Positions 37,732-49,330 of a stretch of DNA of 64,000 nucleotides are shown in pieces. Positions within the stretch are counted from its first letter, which is position 1; each line of letters starts with the position of its first letter. Position numbers and translations under genes: made by a program. The DNA lies in contig NW_026947637.1 in assembly GCF_034190915.1 (NCBI RefSeq), positions 248,001 through 312,000 on the forward strand, written 5' to 3'. The notes under the pieces were generated by a model that saw only the letters and a program-made list of their open reading frames with translations, was not told the origin of the DNA and did no database searches. The DNA is from Cavia porcellus. Its lineage: Eukaryota > Chordata > Mammalia > Rodentia > Caviidae.

Positions 37732-39801
37732 CAGCATGGGGAGGTCAGGGAACATGCAGTGGCAATGTAGGATAGGTTTCTGAAAAACATCGCGGGGTGG
37801 TGCGCATTGTGTGTGTGTGTGTTCATTACATTCACTAGTAGGAGTGAGAAAAACATCACGGGGTGGTGCGCATTGTATGGGTGTGTGTTACATTACATTC
37901 ACTAGTAGGAGTGAGAAAAACATCACGGGGTGGTGTGAATCGGAGGGACTGAATTAGGATAGGCAGTGAGTGGCAATGTAGGAGGGAGAAAAGCACCGCG
38001 GGGTGGTCAGCATGGGGAGGTCAGGGAACATGCAGTGGCAATGTAGGATAGGATTCTGAAAAACATCATGGGGTGGTGTGCATTGTATGGGTGTGTGTTA
38101 CATTACATTCACTAGTAGGAGTGAGAAAAACATCACGGGGTGGTGTGAATCGGAGGGTCTGAATTAGGATAGGCAGTGAGTGGCAATGTAGGATGGAGAA
38201 AAGCACCACTTGGTGGTCAGCATGGGGAGGTCAGGGAACATGCAGTGGCAATGTAGGATAGGTTTCTGAAAAACATCGCGGGGTGGTGCGCATTGTATGG
38301 GTGTGTGTTACCTTACATTCACTAGTAGGAGTGAGAAAAACATCAAGGGGTAGTGCGCATTGTATGGGTGTGTGTTACATTACATTCACTAGTAGGAGTG
38401 AGAAAAACATCGCGGGGTGGTGCGCATTGTATGGGTGTGTGTTACATTACATTCACTATTAGGAGTGAGAAAAACATCACGGGGTGGTGTGAATCGGAGG
38501 GTCTGAATTAGGATAGGCAGTGAGTGGCAATGTAGGATGGAGAAAAGCACCGCGGGGTGGTCAGCATGGGGAGGTCAGGGAACATGCAGTGGCAATGTAG
38601 GATAGGTTTCTGAAAAACATCGCGGGGTGGTGCGAATTGTATGGTTGTTTGTTACTTACATTCACTAGTAGGAGTGACAATAACATCCCGGGGTGGTGCG
38701 CATTGTATGGGTTTGTGTTACATTACATTCATTAGTAGGAGTGAGAAAAACATCACGGGGTGGTGTGAATCGGAGGGTCTGAATTAGGAGAGGCAGTGAG
38801 TGGCAATATAGGATGGAGAAAAGCACCGCGGGGTGGTCAGCATGGGGAGGTCAGGGAACATGCAGTGGCAATGTAGGAGAGGTTTCTGAAAAACAACGCG
38901 GGGTGGTGCGCATTGTATGGGTGTGTGTTACATTACATTCACCAGTATTAGTGAGCAAAACATCACGGGGTGGTGCGCATTGTATGGGTGTGTGTTACGT
39001 TACATTCACTAGTAGGAGTGAGAAAAACATCACGCGGTGGTGGGGATTGTATGGTTGTGTGTTACATTACATTCAGAAGTAGGAGTGAGAAAAACATCAC
39101 GGGGTGGGGCGCATTGTATGGGTGTGTGTTACATTACATTCACTAGTAGGAGTGAGAAAAACATCACGGGGTGGTGTGAATCAGAGGGTCTGAATTAGGA
39201 TAGGCAGTGAGTGGGAATGTAGGATGGAGAAAAGCACCGCGGGGTGGTCAGTATGGGGAGGTCAGGTTACATGCAGTGGCAATGTAGGATAGGTTTCTGA
39301 AAAACATCGCGGGGTGGTGCACATTGTATGGGTGTGTGTTACATTACATTCACTAGTAGGATTGAGAAAAACATCACGGGGTGGAGTGAATCGGAAGGTC
39401 TGAATTAGGATAGGCAGTGAGTGGCAATGTAGGATAGAGAAAAGCACCGCGGGGTGGTCAGCCTGGAGATGTCAGGGAACATGCAGTGGCAATGTAGGAT
39501 AGGTTTCTGAAAAACATCGCGGGGTCGTGCGCATTTTATTGGTGTGTGTTACATTACATTCACTAGTAGGAGTGATAAAAACATCACGGGATGGTGCGCA
39601 TTGTATGGGTGTGTGTTACATTACATTCACTAGTCGGAGTGAGAAAAACATCACGGGGTGGTTTGCATTGTATGGGTGTGTGTTACATTACATTCACTAG
39701 TATGAGTGAGAAAAACATCCCGGGGTGTGTGAATCAGAGGGTCTGAATTAGGATAGGCAGTGAGTGGCAATGTAGGATGGAGAAAAGCACCGCGGGGTCG
39801 T
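37732..39801. repeat. Block III' unit, copy 1 plus spacer cycles
   Basis: Cycles 2-1-3-2-4-1-3. 37732-39010 (taggagggag, catcatggggtggtgtgc, accttac, gcgaattg with atcccgg, acaacgcgg, tattagtgagc) is repeated at 39802-41082, period 2,070 bp. The n = 4 cycle 38838-39248 joins this to ggggattgtatggttg and ttcagaagtagg. The B2 at 39249 repeats the rare caggttacatg of 37522 (spacing 1,727 bp). A run gtgtgtgtgtgtg occurs near 37808. Confidence 0.85.
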
Positions 39802-41182
39802 CAGCATAGGGAGGTCAGGGAACATGCAGTAGCAATGTAGGATAGGTTTCTGAAAAACATCGCGGGGTGGTGCGCATTGTGTGGGTGTGTGTTCATTACA
39901 TTCACTAGTAGGAGTGAGAAAAACATCACGGGGTGGTGCGCATTGTATGGGTGTGTGTTACATTACATTCACTAGTAGGAGTGAGAAAAACATCACGGGG
40001 TGGTGTGAATCGGAGGGTCTGAATTAGGATAGGCAGTGAGTGGCAATGTAGGAGGGAGAAAAGCACCGCGGGGTGGTCAGCATGGGGAGGTCAGGGAACA
40101 TGCAGTGGCAATGTAGGATAGGATTCTGAAAAACATCATGGGGTGGTGTGCATTGTATGGGTGTGTGTTACATTACATTCACTAGTAGGAGTGAGAAAAA
40201 CATCACGGGGTGGTGTGAATCGGAGGGTCTGAATTAGGATAGGCAGTGAGTGGCAATGTAGGATGGAGAAAAGCACCACGTGGTGGTCAGCTTGGGGAGG
40301 TCAGGGAACATGCATTGGCAATGTAGGATAGGTTTCTGAAAAACATCGCGGGGTGGTGCGCATTGTATGGGTGTGTGTTACCTTACATTCACTAGTAGGA
40401 GTGAGAAAAACATCAAGGGGTAGTGCGCATTGTATGGGTGTGTGTTACATTGAATTCACTAGTAGGAGTGAGAAAAACATCGCGGGGTGGTGCGCATTGT
40501 ATGGGTGTGTGTTGCATTACATTCACTATTAGGAGTGAGAAAAACATCATGGGGTGGTGAATCGGAGGGTCTGAATTAGGATAGGCAGTGAGTGGCAATG
40601 TAGGATGGAGAAAAGCACCGCCGGGTGGTCAGCATGGGGAGGTCAGGGAACATGCAGTGGCAATGTAGGATAGGTTTCTGAAAAACATCGCGGGGTGGTG
40701 CGAATTGTATGGTTGTGTGTTACTTACATTCACTAGTAGGAGTGAGAATAACATCCCGGGGTGGTGCGCATTGTATGGGTTTGTGTTACATTACATTCAT
40801 TAGTAGGAGTGAGAAAAACATCACGGGGTGGTGTGAATCGGAGGGTCTGAATTAGGATAGGCAGTGAGTGGCAGTATAGGATGGAGAAAAGCACCGCGGG
40901 GTGGTCAGCATGGGGAGGTCAGGGAACATGCAGTGGCAATGTAGGATAGGTTTCTGAAAAACAACGCGGGGTGGTGCGCATTGTATGGGTGTGTGTTACA
41001 TTACATTCACTAGTATTAGTGAGCAAAACATCACGGGGTGGTGCGCATTGTATGGGTGTGTGTTACGTTACATTCACTAGTAGGAGTGAGAAAAACATCA
41101 CGGGGTGCTGTGAATCGGAGGGTCTGAATTAGGATAGGCAGTGAGTGGCAATGTAGGATGGAGAAAAGCATCACGGGGTGGT
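39802..41182. repeat. Block III' unit, copy 2 (partial)
   Basis: Cycles 2-1-3-2-2, matching 37732-39010 in marker order at offset 2,070. It is opened by a different B2, gtcgtcagcatagg, the anchor also seen at 6376, 42012, 42842 and 45190. Small differences: gttgcattac, gtggtgaatcgg (short by two bases near 40555) and gcagtatagg. At about 41090 it leaves the unit with cggggtgctgtgaatc. Confidence 0.82.
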
Positions 41183-42287
41183 CAGCATGGGGAGGTCAGG
41201 GAACATGCAGTGGCAATGTAGGATAGGTTTCTGAAAAACATTGCGGGGTGTTGCACATTGTATGGGTGTGTGTTACATAACATTCACTAGTAGGAGTGAG
41301 AAAAACATCACGGGGTGGTGTGAATCGGAGGGTCTGAATTAGGATAGGCAGTGAGTTGCAATGTAGGATCAAGAAAAGCACCGCGTGGTGGTCATCATGG
41401 GGACGTCAGGGAACATGCAGTGCAATGTAGGATAGGTTACTGAAAAACATCGCGGGGTGGTGCGCATTGTATGGGTCTGTGTTACATTACATTCACTAGT
41501 AGGAGTGAGAAAAACATCACGGGGTGGTGCGCATTGTATGGGTGTGTGTTACATTACATTCACTAGTAGGAGTGAGAAAAACATCACGGGGTGCTGTGAA
41601 TCGGAGGGTCTGAATTAGGATAGGCAGTGAGTGGCAATGTAGGATGGAGAAAAGCACAGCGGGGTGGTCAGCATGTGGAGGTCAGGGAACAAGCAGTGGC
41701 AATGTAGGATAGGTTTCTGAAAAACATCGCGGGGTGGTGCGCATTGTATGTGTGTGTGTTACATTACATTAACTAGTAGGAGTGAGAAAAACATCACGGG
41801 GTGGTGGGGTTGTATGGTTGTGTGTTACATTACATTCACCAGTAGGAGTGAGAAAAACATCACGGGGTGGGGCGCATTGTATGGGTGTGTGTTACATTAC
41901 ATTCACTATTAGGAGTGAGAAAAACATCACGGGGTGGTGTGAATCGGAGGGTCTGAATTAGGATAGGCAGTGAGTGGCAATGTAGGATGGAGAAAAGCAC
42001 CGCGGGGTCGTCAGCATAGGGAGGTCAGGGAACATGCAGTGGCAATGTAGGATAGGTTTCTGAAAAACATCGCGGGGTGGTGCGCATTGTGTGGGTGTGT
42101 GTTCATTACATTCACTAGTAGGAGTGAGAAAAACATCACGGGATGGTGCGCATTGTATGGGTGTGTGTTACATTACATTCACTAGTAGGAGTGAGAAAAA
42201 CATCACGGGGTGGTGTGAATCCGAGGGTCTGAATTAGGATAGGCAGTGAGTGTCAATGTAGGAGGGAGAAAAGCACCGCGGGGTGGT
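41183..42287. repeat. Linker before block IV
   Basis: Cycles 1-2-3-2. The first two resemble 22022-22441 and 3464-3950 (gttgcacattg with acataac, gatcaagaaaag with gtcatcatgg). The B2 at 41669 with catgtggaggtcagg and aacaagcag, followed by cattaactag, a gtggggttgtatggttg A and the caccagtagg variant, is the first occurrence of the module that later opens every block V copy. It recurs 829 bp downstream at 42498. Confidence 0.82.
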
Positions 42288-44635
42288 CAGCATGGGGAGG
42301 TCAGGGAACATGCAGTGGCAATGTAGGATAGGATTCTGAAAAACAACACGGGGTGGTACGCATTGTATGGGTGTGTGTTACATTACATTCACTAGTAGGA
42401 GTGAGAAAAACATCACGGGGTGGTGTGAATCGGAGGTTCTGAATTAGGATAGGCAGTGAGTGGCAATGTAGGATGGAGAAAAGCACAGCGTGGTGGTCAG
42501 CATGGGGAGGTCAGGGAACAAGCAGTGGCAATGTAGGATAGGTTTCTGAAAAACATCGCGGGGTGGTGCGCATTGTATGGGTGGGTGTTACATTACATTA
42601 ACTAGTAGGAGTGAGAAAAACATCACGGGGTGGTGGGGATTGTATGGTTGTGTGTTACATTACATTCACCAGTAGGAGTGAGAAAAACATCACGGGGTGG
42701 GGCGCATTGTATGAGTGTGTGTTACATTACATTCACTAGTAGGAGTGAGAAAAACATCACGGGGTGGTGTGAATCGGAGGGTCTGAATTAGGATAGGCAG
42801 TGAGTGGCAATGTAGGATGGAGAAAAGCACCGCGGGGTCGTCAGCATAGGGAGGTCAGGGAACATGCAGTGGCAATGTAGGATAGGTTTCTGAAAAACAT
42901 CGCGGGGTGGTGCGCATTGTGTGGGTGTGTGTTCATTACATTCACTAGTAGGAGTGAGAAAAACATCACGGGGTGGTGCGCATTGTATGGGTGTGTGTTA
43001 CATTACATTCACTAGTAGGAGTGAGAAAATCATCACGGGGTGGTGTGAATCGGAGGGTCTGAATTAGGATAGGCAGTGAGTGGCAATGTAGGATGGAGAA
43101 AAGCACCACGTGGTGGTCAGCATGGGGAGATCAGGGAACATGCAGTGGCAATGTAGGATAGGTTTCTGAAAAACATCGCGGGGTGGTGCGCATTATATGG
43201 TGTGTGTTACCTTACATTCACTAGTAGCAGTGGGAAAAACATCACGGGGTAGTGCGCATTGTATGGGTGTGTGTTACATTACATTCACTAGTAGGAGTGA
43301 GAAAAACTTCGCGGGGTGGTGCGCATTGTATGGGTGTGTGTTACATTACATTCACTAGTAGGAGTGAGAAAAACATCACGCGGTGGTGTGAATCGGAGGG
43401 TCTGAATTAGGATAGGCAGTGAGGGGCAATGTAGGATGGAGAAAAGCACCGCAGGGTGGTCAGCGCCGGGAGGTCAGGGAACATGCATTGGCAAAGTAGG
43501 ATAGGTTTCTGAAAAACATCGCGGGGTGGTGCGCATTGTATGGGTGTGTGTTACATTACATACACTAGTAGGAGTGAGAAAAACATCACGGGGTGGTGCG
43601 CATTGTATGGGTGTGTGTTACATTACATTCACTAGTAGGAGTGAGAAAGACATCACGGGTTGGTGTGAATCGGAGCGTCTGAATTAGGATAGGCAGTGAG
43701 TGGCAATGTAGGATGGAGAAAAGCACCGCGGGGTGGTCAGCATGGGGAGGTCACGGAACATGCAGTGGCAATGTAGGATAGGTTACTGAAAAACATCGCG
43801 GGGTGGTGCGCATTGTATGGGTGTGTGTTACATTACATTCACTAGTAGGAGTGAGAAAAACATCACGGGGTGGTGCGCATTGTATGGGTGTGTGTTACAT
43901 TACATTCACTAGTAGGAGTGAGAAAAACATCACGGGGTGGTGTGAATCGGAGGGTCTGAATTAGGATAGGCAGTGAGTTGCAATGTAGGATCAAGAAAAG
44001 CACTGCATGGTGGTCATCATGGGGAGGTCAGGGAACATGCAGTGGCAATGTAGGATAGGTTACTGAAAAACATCGCGGGGTGGTGCGCATTGTATAGGTG
44101 TGTGTTACATTACATTCACTAGTAGGAGTGAGAAAAACATCACGGGGTGGTGTGCATTGTAAGGGTGTGTGTTACATTACATTCACTAGTAGGAGTGAGA
44201 AAAACATCACGGGGTGGTGTGAATCGAAGGGTCTTAATTAGGATAGGCAGTGAGTGGCAATGTAGGATGGAGAAAAGCACAGCGGGGTGGTCCGCATGTG
44301 GAGGTCAGGGAACAAGCAGTGGCAATGTAGGATAGGTTTCTGAAAAACATCGCGGGGTGGTGCGCATTGTATGGGTGTGTGTTACATTACATACACTAGT
44401 AGGAGTGAGAAAAACATCACGGGGTGGGGCGCATTGTATGGGTGTGTGTTACATTACATACACTAGTAGGAGTGAGAAAAACATCACGGGGTGGTGCGCA
44501 TTGTATGGGTGTGTGTTACATTACATTCACTAGTAGGAGTGAGAAAAACATCACGGGGTGGTGTGAATCCGAGGGTCTGAATTAGGATAGGCAGTGAGTG
44601 TCAATGTAGGAGGGAGAAAAGCACCGCGGGGTGGT
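42288..44635. repeat. Block IV HOR, copy 1 (2,348 bp)
   Basis: Cycles 1-3-2-3-2-2-2-3. Markers: gtgtcaatgtaggaggg, acaacacggggtggtacgc, cagcgtggtgg, cattaactag, caccagtagg, gtcgtcagcatagg, gttcattac, cattatatggtgtg with agtagcagtgggaaa, cagcgccggg, gtgagaaagac, gtcatcatgg with cactgcatgg, and ggtccgcatgtgg. Its last cycle (44292) has two cattacatacactag A monomers not found at the equivalent place in copy 2. Confidence 0.92.
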
Positions 44636-46639
44636 CAGCATGGGGAGGTCAGGGAACATGCAGTGGCAATGTAGGATAGGATTCTGAAAAACAACACGGG
44701 GTGGTACGCATTGTATGGGTGTGTGTTACATTACATTCACTAGTAGGAGTGAGAAAAACATCACGGGGTGGTGTGAATCGGAGGTTCTGAATTAGGATAG
44801 GCAGTGAGTGGCAATGTAGGATGGAGAAAAGCACAGCGTGGTGGTCAGCATGGGGAGGTCAGGGAACAAGCAGTGGCAATGTAGGATAGGTTTCTGAAAA
44901 ACATCGCGGGGTGGTGCGCATTGTATGGGTGGGTGTTACATTACATTAACTAGTAGGAGTGAGAAAAACATCACGGGGTGGTGGGGATTGTATGGTTGTG
45001 TGTTACATTACATTCACCAGTAGGAGTGAGAAAAAAATCACGGGGTGGGGCGCATTGTATGAGTGTGTGTTACATTACATTCACTAGTAGGAGTGAGAAA
45101 AACATCACGGGGTGGTGTGAATCGGAGGGTCTGAATTAGGATAGGCAGTGAGTGGCAATGTAGGATAGAGAAAAGCACCGCGGGGTCGTCAGCATAGGGA
45201 GGTCAGGGAACATGCAGTGGCAATGTAGGATAGGTTTCTGAAAAACATCGCGGGGTGGTGCGCATTGTGTGGGTGTGTGTTCATTACATTCACTAGTAGG
45301 AGTGAGAAAAACATCACGGGGTGGTGCGCATTGTATGGGTGTGTGTTACATTACATTCACTAGTAGGAGTGAGAAAATCATCACGGGGTGGTGTGAATCG
45401 GAGGGTCTGAATTAGGATAGGCAGTGAGTGGCAATGTAGGATGGAGAAAAGCACCACGTGGTGGTCAGCATGGGGAGATCAGGGAACATGCAGTGGCAAT
45501 GTAGGATAGGTTTCTGAAAAACATCGCGGGGTGGTGCGCATTATATGGTGTGTGTTACCTTACATTCACTAGTAGCAGTGGGAAAAACATCACGGGGTAG
45601 TGCGCATTGTATGGGTGTGTGTTACATTACATTCACTAGTAGGAGTGAGAAAAACTTCGCGGGGTGGTGCGCATTGTATGGGTGTGTGTTACATTACATT
45701 CACTAGTAGGAGTGAGAAAAACATCACGCGGTGGTGTGAATCGGAGGGTCTGAATTAGGATAGGCAGTGAGGGGCAATGTAGGATGGAGAAAAGCACCGC
45801 AGGGTGGTCAGCGCCGGGAGGTCAGGGAACATGCATTGGCAAAGTAGGATAGGTTTCTGAAAAACATCGCGGGGTGGTGCGCATTGTATGGGTGTGTGTT
45901 ACATTACATACACTAGTAGGAGTGAGAAAAACATCACGGGGTGGTGCGCATTGTATGGGTGTGTGTTACATTACATTCACTAGTAGGAGTTAGAAAGACA
46001 TCACGGGTTGGTGTGAATCGGAGCGTCTGAATTAGGATAGGCAGTGAGTGGCAATGTAGGATGGAGAAAAGCACCGCGGCGTGGTCAGCATGGGGAGGTC
46101 ACGGAACATGCAGTGGCAATGTAGGATAGGTTACTGAAAAACATCGCGGGGTGGTGCGCATTGTATGGGTGTGTGTTACATTACATTCACTAGTAGGAGT
46201 GAGAAAAACATCACGGGGTGGTGCGCATTGTATGGGTGTGTGTTACATTACATTCACTAGTAGGAGTGAGAAAAACATCACAGGGTGGTGTGAATCGGAG
46301 GGTCTGAATTAGGATAGGCAGTGAGTTGCAATGTAGGATCAAGAAAAGCACTGCATGGTGGTCATCATGGGGAGGTCAGGGAACATGCAGTGGCAATGTA
46401 GGATAGGTTACTGAAAAACATCGCGGGGTGGTGCGCATTGTATAGGTGTGTGTTACATTACATTCACTAGTAGGAGTGAGAAAAACATCACGGGGTGGTG
46501 TGCATTGTATGGGTGTGTGTTACATTACATTCACTAGTAGGAGTGAGAAAAACATCACGGGGTGGTGTGAATCGGAGGGTCTTAATTAGGATAGGCAGTG
46601 AGTGGCAATGTAGGATGGAGAAAAGCACAGCGGGGTGGT
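44636..46639. repeat. Block IV HOR, copy 2
   Basis: Cycles 1-3-2-3-2-2-2, at offset 2,348 bp to copy 1. About seven differences noted in 2 kb (for example aaaaaaatcac, gatagag, gttagaaagac, cgcggcgtgg, atcacagggtgg), so over 99% identity. Its expected eighth cycle is replaced by the n = 5 cycle of block V, so it is joined directly to block V copy 1. Confidence 0.9.
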
Positions 46640-49330
46640 CCGCATGTGGAGGTCAGGGAACAAGCAGTGGCAATGTAGGATAGGTTTCTGAAAAACATCG
46701 CGGGGTGGTGCGCATTGTATGGGTGTGTGTTACATTACATTAACTAGTAGGAGTGAGAAAAACATAACGGGGTGGTGGGGATTGTATGGTTGTGTGTTAC
46801 ATTACTTTCACCAGTAGGAGTGAGAAAAACATCACGGGGTGGGGCGCATTGTATGGGTGTGTGTTACATTACATTCACTAGTAGGAGTGAGAAAAACATC
46901 GCGGGGTGGTGCGCATTGTGTGGGTGTGTGTTCATTACATTCACTAGTAGGAGTGAGAAAAACATCACGGGGTGGTGCGCATTGTATGGGTGTGTGTTAC
47001 ATTACATTCACTAGTAGGAGTGAGAAAAACATCACGGGGTGGTGTGAATCGGAGGGTCTGAATTAGGATAGGCAGTGAGTGCCAATGTAGGAGGGAGAAA
47101 AGCACCGCGGGGTGGTCAGCATGGGGAGGTCAGGGAACATGCCCTGGCAATGTAGGATAGGATTCTGAAAAACATCACGGGGTGGTGCGCATTGTATGGG
47201 TGTGTGTTACATTACATTCACTATAGGAGTGAGAAAAACATCACGGGGTGGTGTGAATCGGAGGGTCTGAATTAGGATAGGCAGTGAGTGGCAATGTAGG
47301 ATGGAGAAAAGCACCACGTGGTGGTCAGCATGCGGATGTCAGGGAACATGCAGTGGCAATGTAGGATAGGTTTCTGAAAAACATCGCGGGGTGGTGCGCA
47401 TTGTATGGTGTGTGTTACCTTACATTCACTAGTAGCAGTGGGAAAAACATCACGGGGTAGTGCGCATTGTATGGGTGTGTGTTACATTACATTCACTAGT
47501 AGGAGTGAGAAAAACATCGCGGGGTGGTGCGCATTGTATGGGTGTGTGTTACATTACATTCACTACTAGGAGTGAGAAAAACATCACGGGGTGGTGTGAA
47601 TCGGAGGGTCTGAATTAGGAGAGGCTGTGAGTGGCAATATAGGATGGAGAAAAGCACCGCGGGGTGGTCAGCATGGGGAGGTCTGGGAACATGCAGTGGC
47701 AATGTAGGATAGGTTTCTGAAAAACAAAGCGGGGTGGTGCGCATTGTATGGGTGTGTGTTACATTACATTCACTAGTATTAGTGAGCAAAACATCACGGG
47801 GTGGTGCGCATTGTATGGGTGTGTGTTACGTTACATTCACTAGTAGGAGTGAGAAAATCATCACGCGGTGGTGTGAATCGGAGGGTCTGAATTAGGATAG
47901 GCAGTGAGGGGCAATGTAGGATGGAGAAAAGCACTGCAGGGTGGTCAGCATCGGGAGGTAAGGGAACATGCATTGGCAAAGTAGGATAGGTTTCTGAAAA
48001 ACATCGCGGGGTGGTGCGCATTGTATGGGTGTGTGTTACATTACATACACTAGTAGGAGTGAGAAAAACATCACGGGGTGGTGCGCATTGTATGGGTGTG
48101 TGTTACATTACATTCACTAGTAGGAGTGAGAAATACATCACGGGTTGGTGTGAATCGGAGTGTCTGAATTAGGATAGGCAGTGTGTGGCAATGTAGGATG
48201 GAGAAAAGCACCGCGGGGTGGTCAGCATGGGGAGGTCACGGAACATGCAGTGGCAATGTAGGATAGGTTTCTGAAAAACATCGCAGTGTGGTGCGCATTG
48301 TATGCGTGTGTGTTACATTACATTCTCTAGTAGGAGTGAGAAAAACATCGTGGGGTGGTGCGCATTGTATGGGTGTGGGTTACATTACATTCACTAGTAG
48401 GAGTGAGAAAAACATAACGGGGTGGTGCGCATTGTAAGGGTGTTTGTTACATTACATTCAGTAGTAGGAGTGAGAAAAACATCACGAGGTGGTGTGAATC
48501 GGAGGGTCTCAATTAGGATCGGCAGTGAGTGGCAATGTAGGATAGAGAAAAGCACCGCGGGGTGGTCAGCATGGGGAGGTCAGGGAACATGAAGTGGCCA
48601 TGTAGGATAGGTTTCTGAAAAACATCGCGGGGTGGTGCGCATTGTATGGGTGTGTGTTGCATTACATTCACTAGTAGGAGTGAGAAAAACATCACGGGGT
48701 GGAGTGAATCAGAGGGTCTGAATTAGGATAGGCAGTGAGTGGCAATGTAGGATGGAGAAAAGCACCACGGGGTGGTCAGCATGGGGAGGTCAGGGAACAT
48801 GCAGTGGCAATGTAGGATAGGTTACTGAAAAACATCGCGGGGTGGTGCGCATTGTATGGGTGTGTGTTACATTACATTCACTAGTAGGAGTGAGAAAAAC
48901 ATCACGGGGTGGTGCGCATTGTATGGGTGTGTGTTACATTACATTCACTAGTAGGAGTGAGAAAAACATCACGGGGTGGTGTGAATTGGAGGGTCTGAAT
49001 TAGGATAGGCAGTGAGTTGCAATGTAGGATCAAGAAAAGCACTGCATGGTGGTCATCATGGGGAGGTCAGGGAACATGCAGTGGCAATGTAGGATAGGTT
49101 ACTGAAAAACATCGCGGGGTGGTGCGCATTGTATGGGTGTGTGTTACATTACATTCACTAGTAGGAGTGAGAAAAACATCACGGGGTGGTGTGCATTGTA
49201 TGGGTGTGTGTTACATTACTTTCACTAGTAGGAGTGAGAAAAACATCACGGGGTGGTGTGAATCGGAGGGTCTGAATTAGGATAGGCAGTGAGTGGCAAT
49301 GTAGGATGGAGAAAAGCACAGCGGGGTGGT
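46640..49330. repeat. Block V HOR, copy 1 (2,691 bp)
   Basis: Cycles 5-1-3-2-2-3-1-2-2. It is opened by B2 ggtccgcatgtgg and a run of five A. It is the most diverged of the block V copies (gcctgg?-type changes near 47140 read as catgccctggcaatg, cactatagg short by one base near 47221, gtctgggaac). Compared with copy 3 it lacks 1,663 bp between the second n = 2 cycle and the tail 3-1-2-2. Confidence 0.9.
46710..47043 (+). repeat. Run of five A monomers (first of five such runs)
   Basis: A1 46710 (cattaactag), A2 46777 (ggggattgtatggttg, caccagtagg), A3 46844 (ggggcgcattg), A4 46911 (cattgtgtggg with gttcattac, 66 bp), A5 46977. In block IV the same series is split: three A, then B1-B2 at 42769-42911, then the gttcattac A. 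Here A3 ends in atcgcgggg, the form normal for B2. This indicates that one B1-B2 pair (143 bp) was lost by exchange within the shared box. Confidence 0.87.

Noticed and set aside
37800..37825. (GT)n microsatellite
   Set aside because: A short run made by two substitutions in the normal cattgtatgggtgtgtg of monomer A; no expansion beyond monomer length.
39043..39110. Possible transposon footprint where ggggattgtatggttg and ttcagaagtagg appear
   Set aside because: They are point variants within full-length 67-bp A monomers. No target-site duplication, terminal repeats or extra length.
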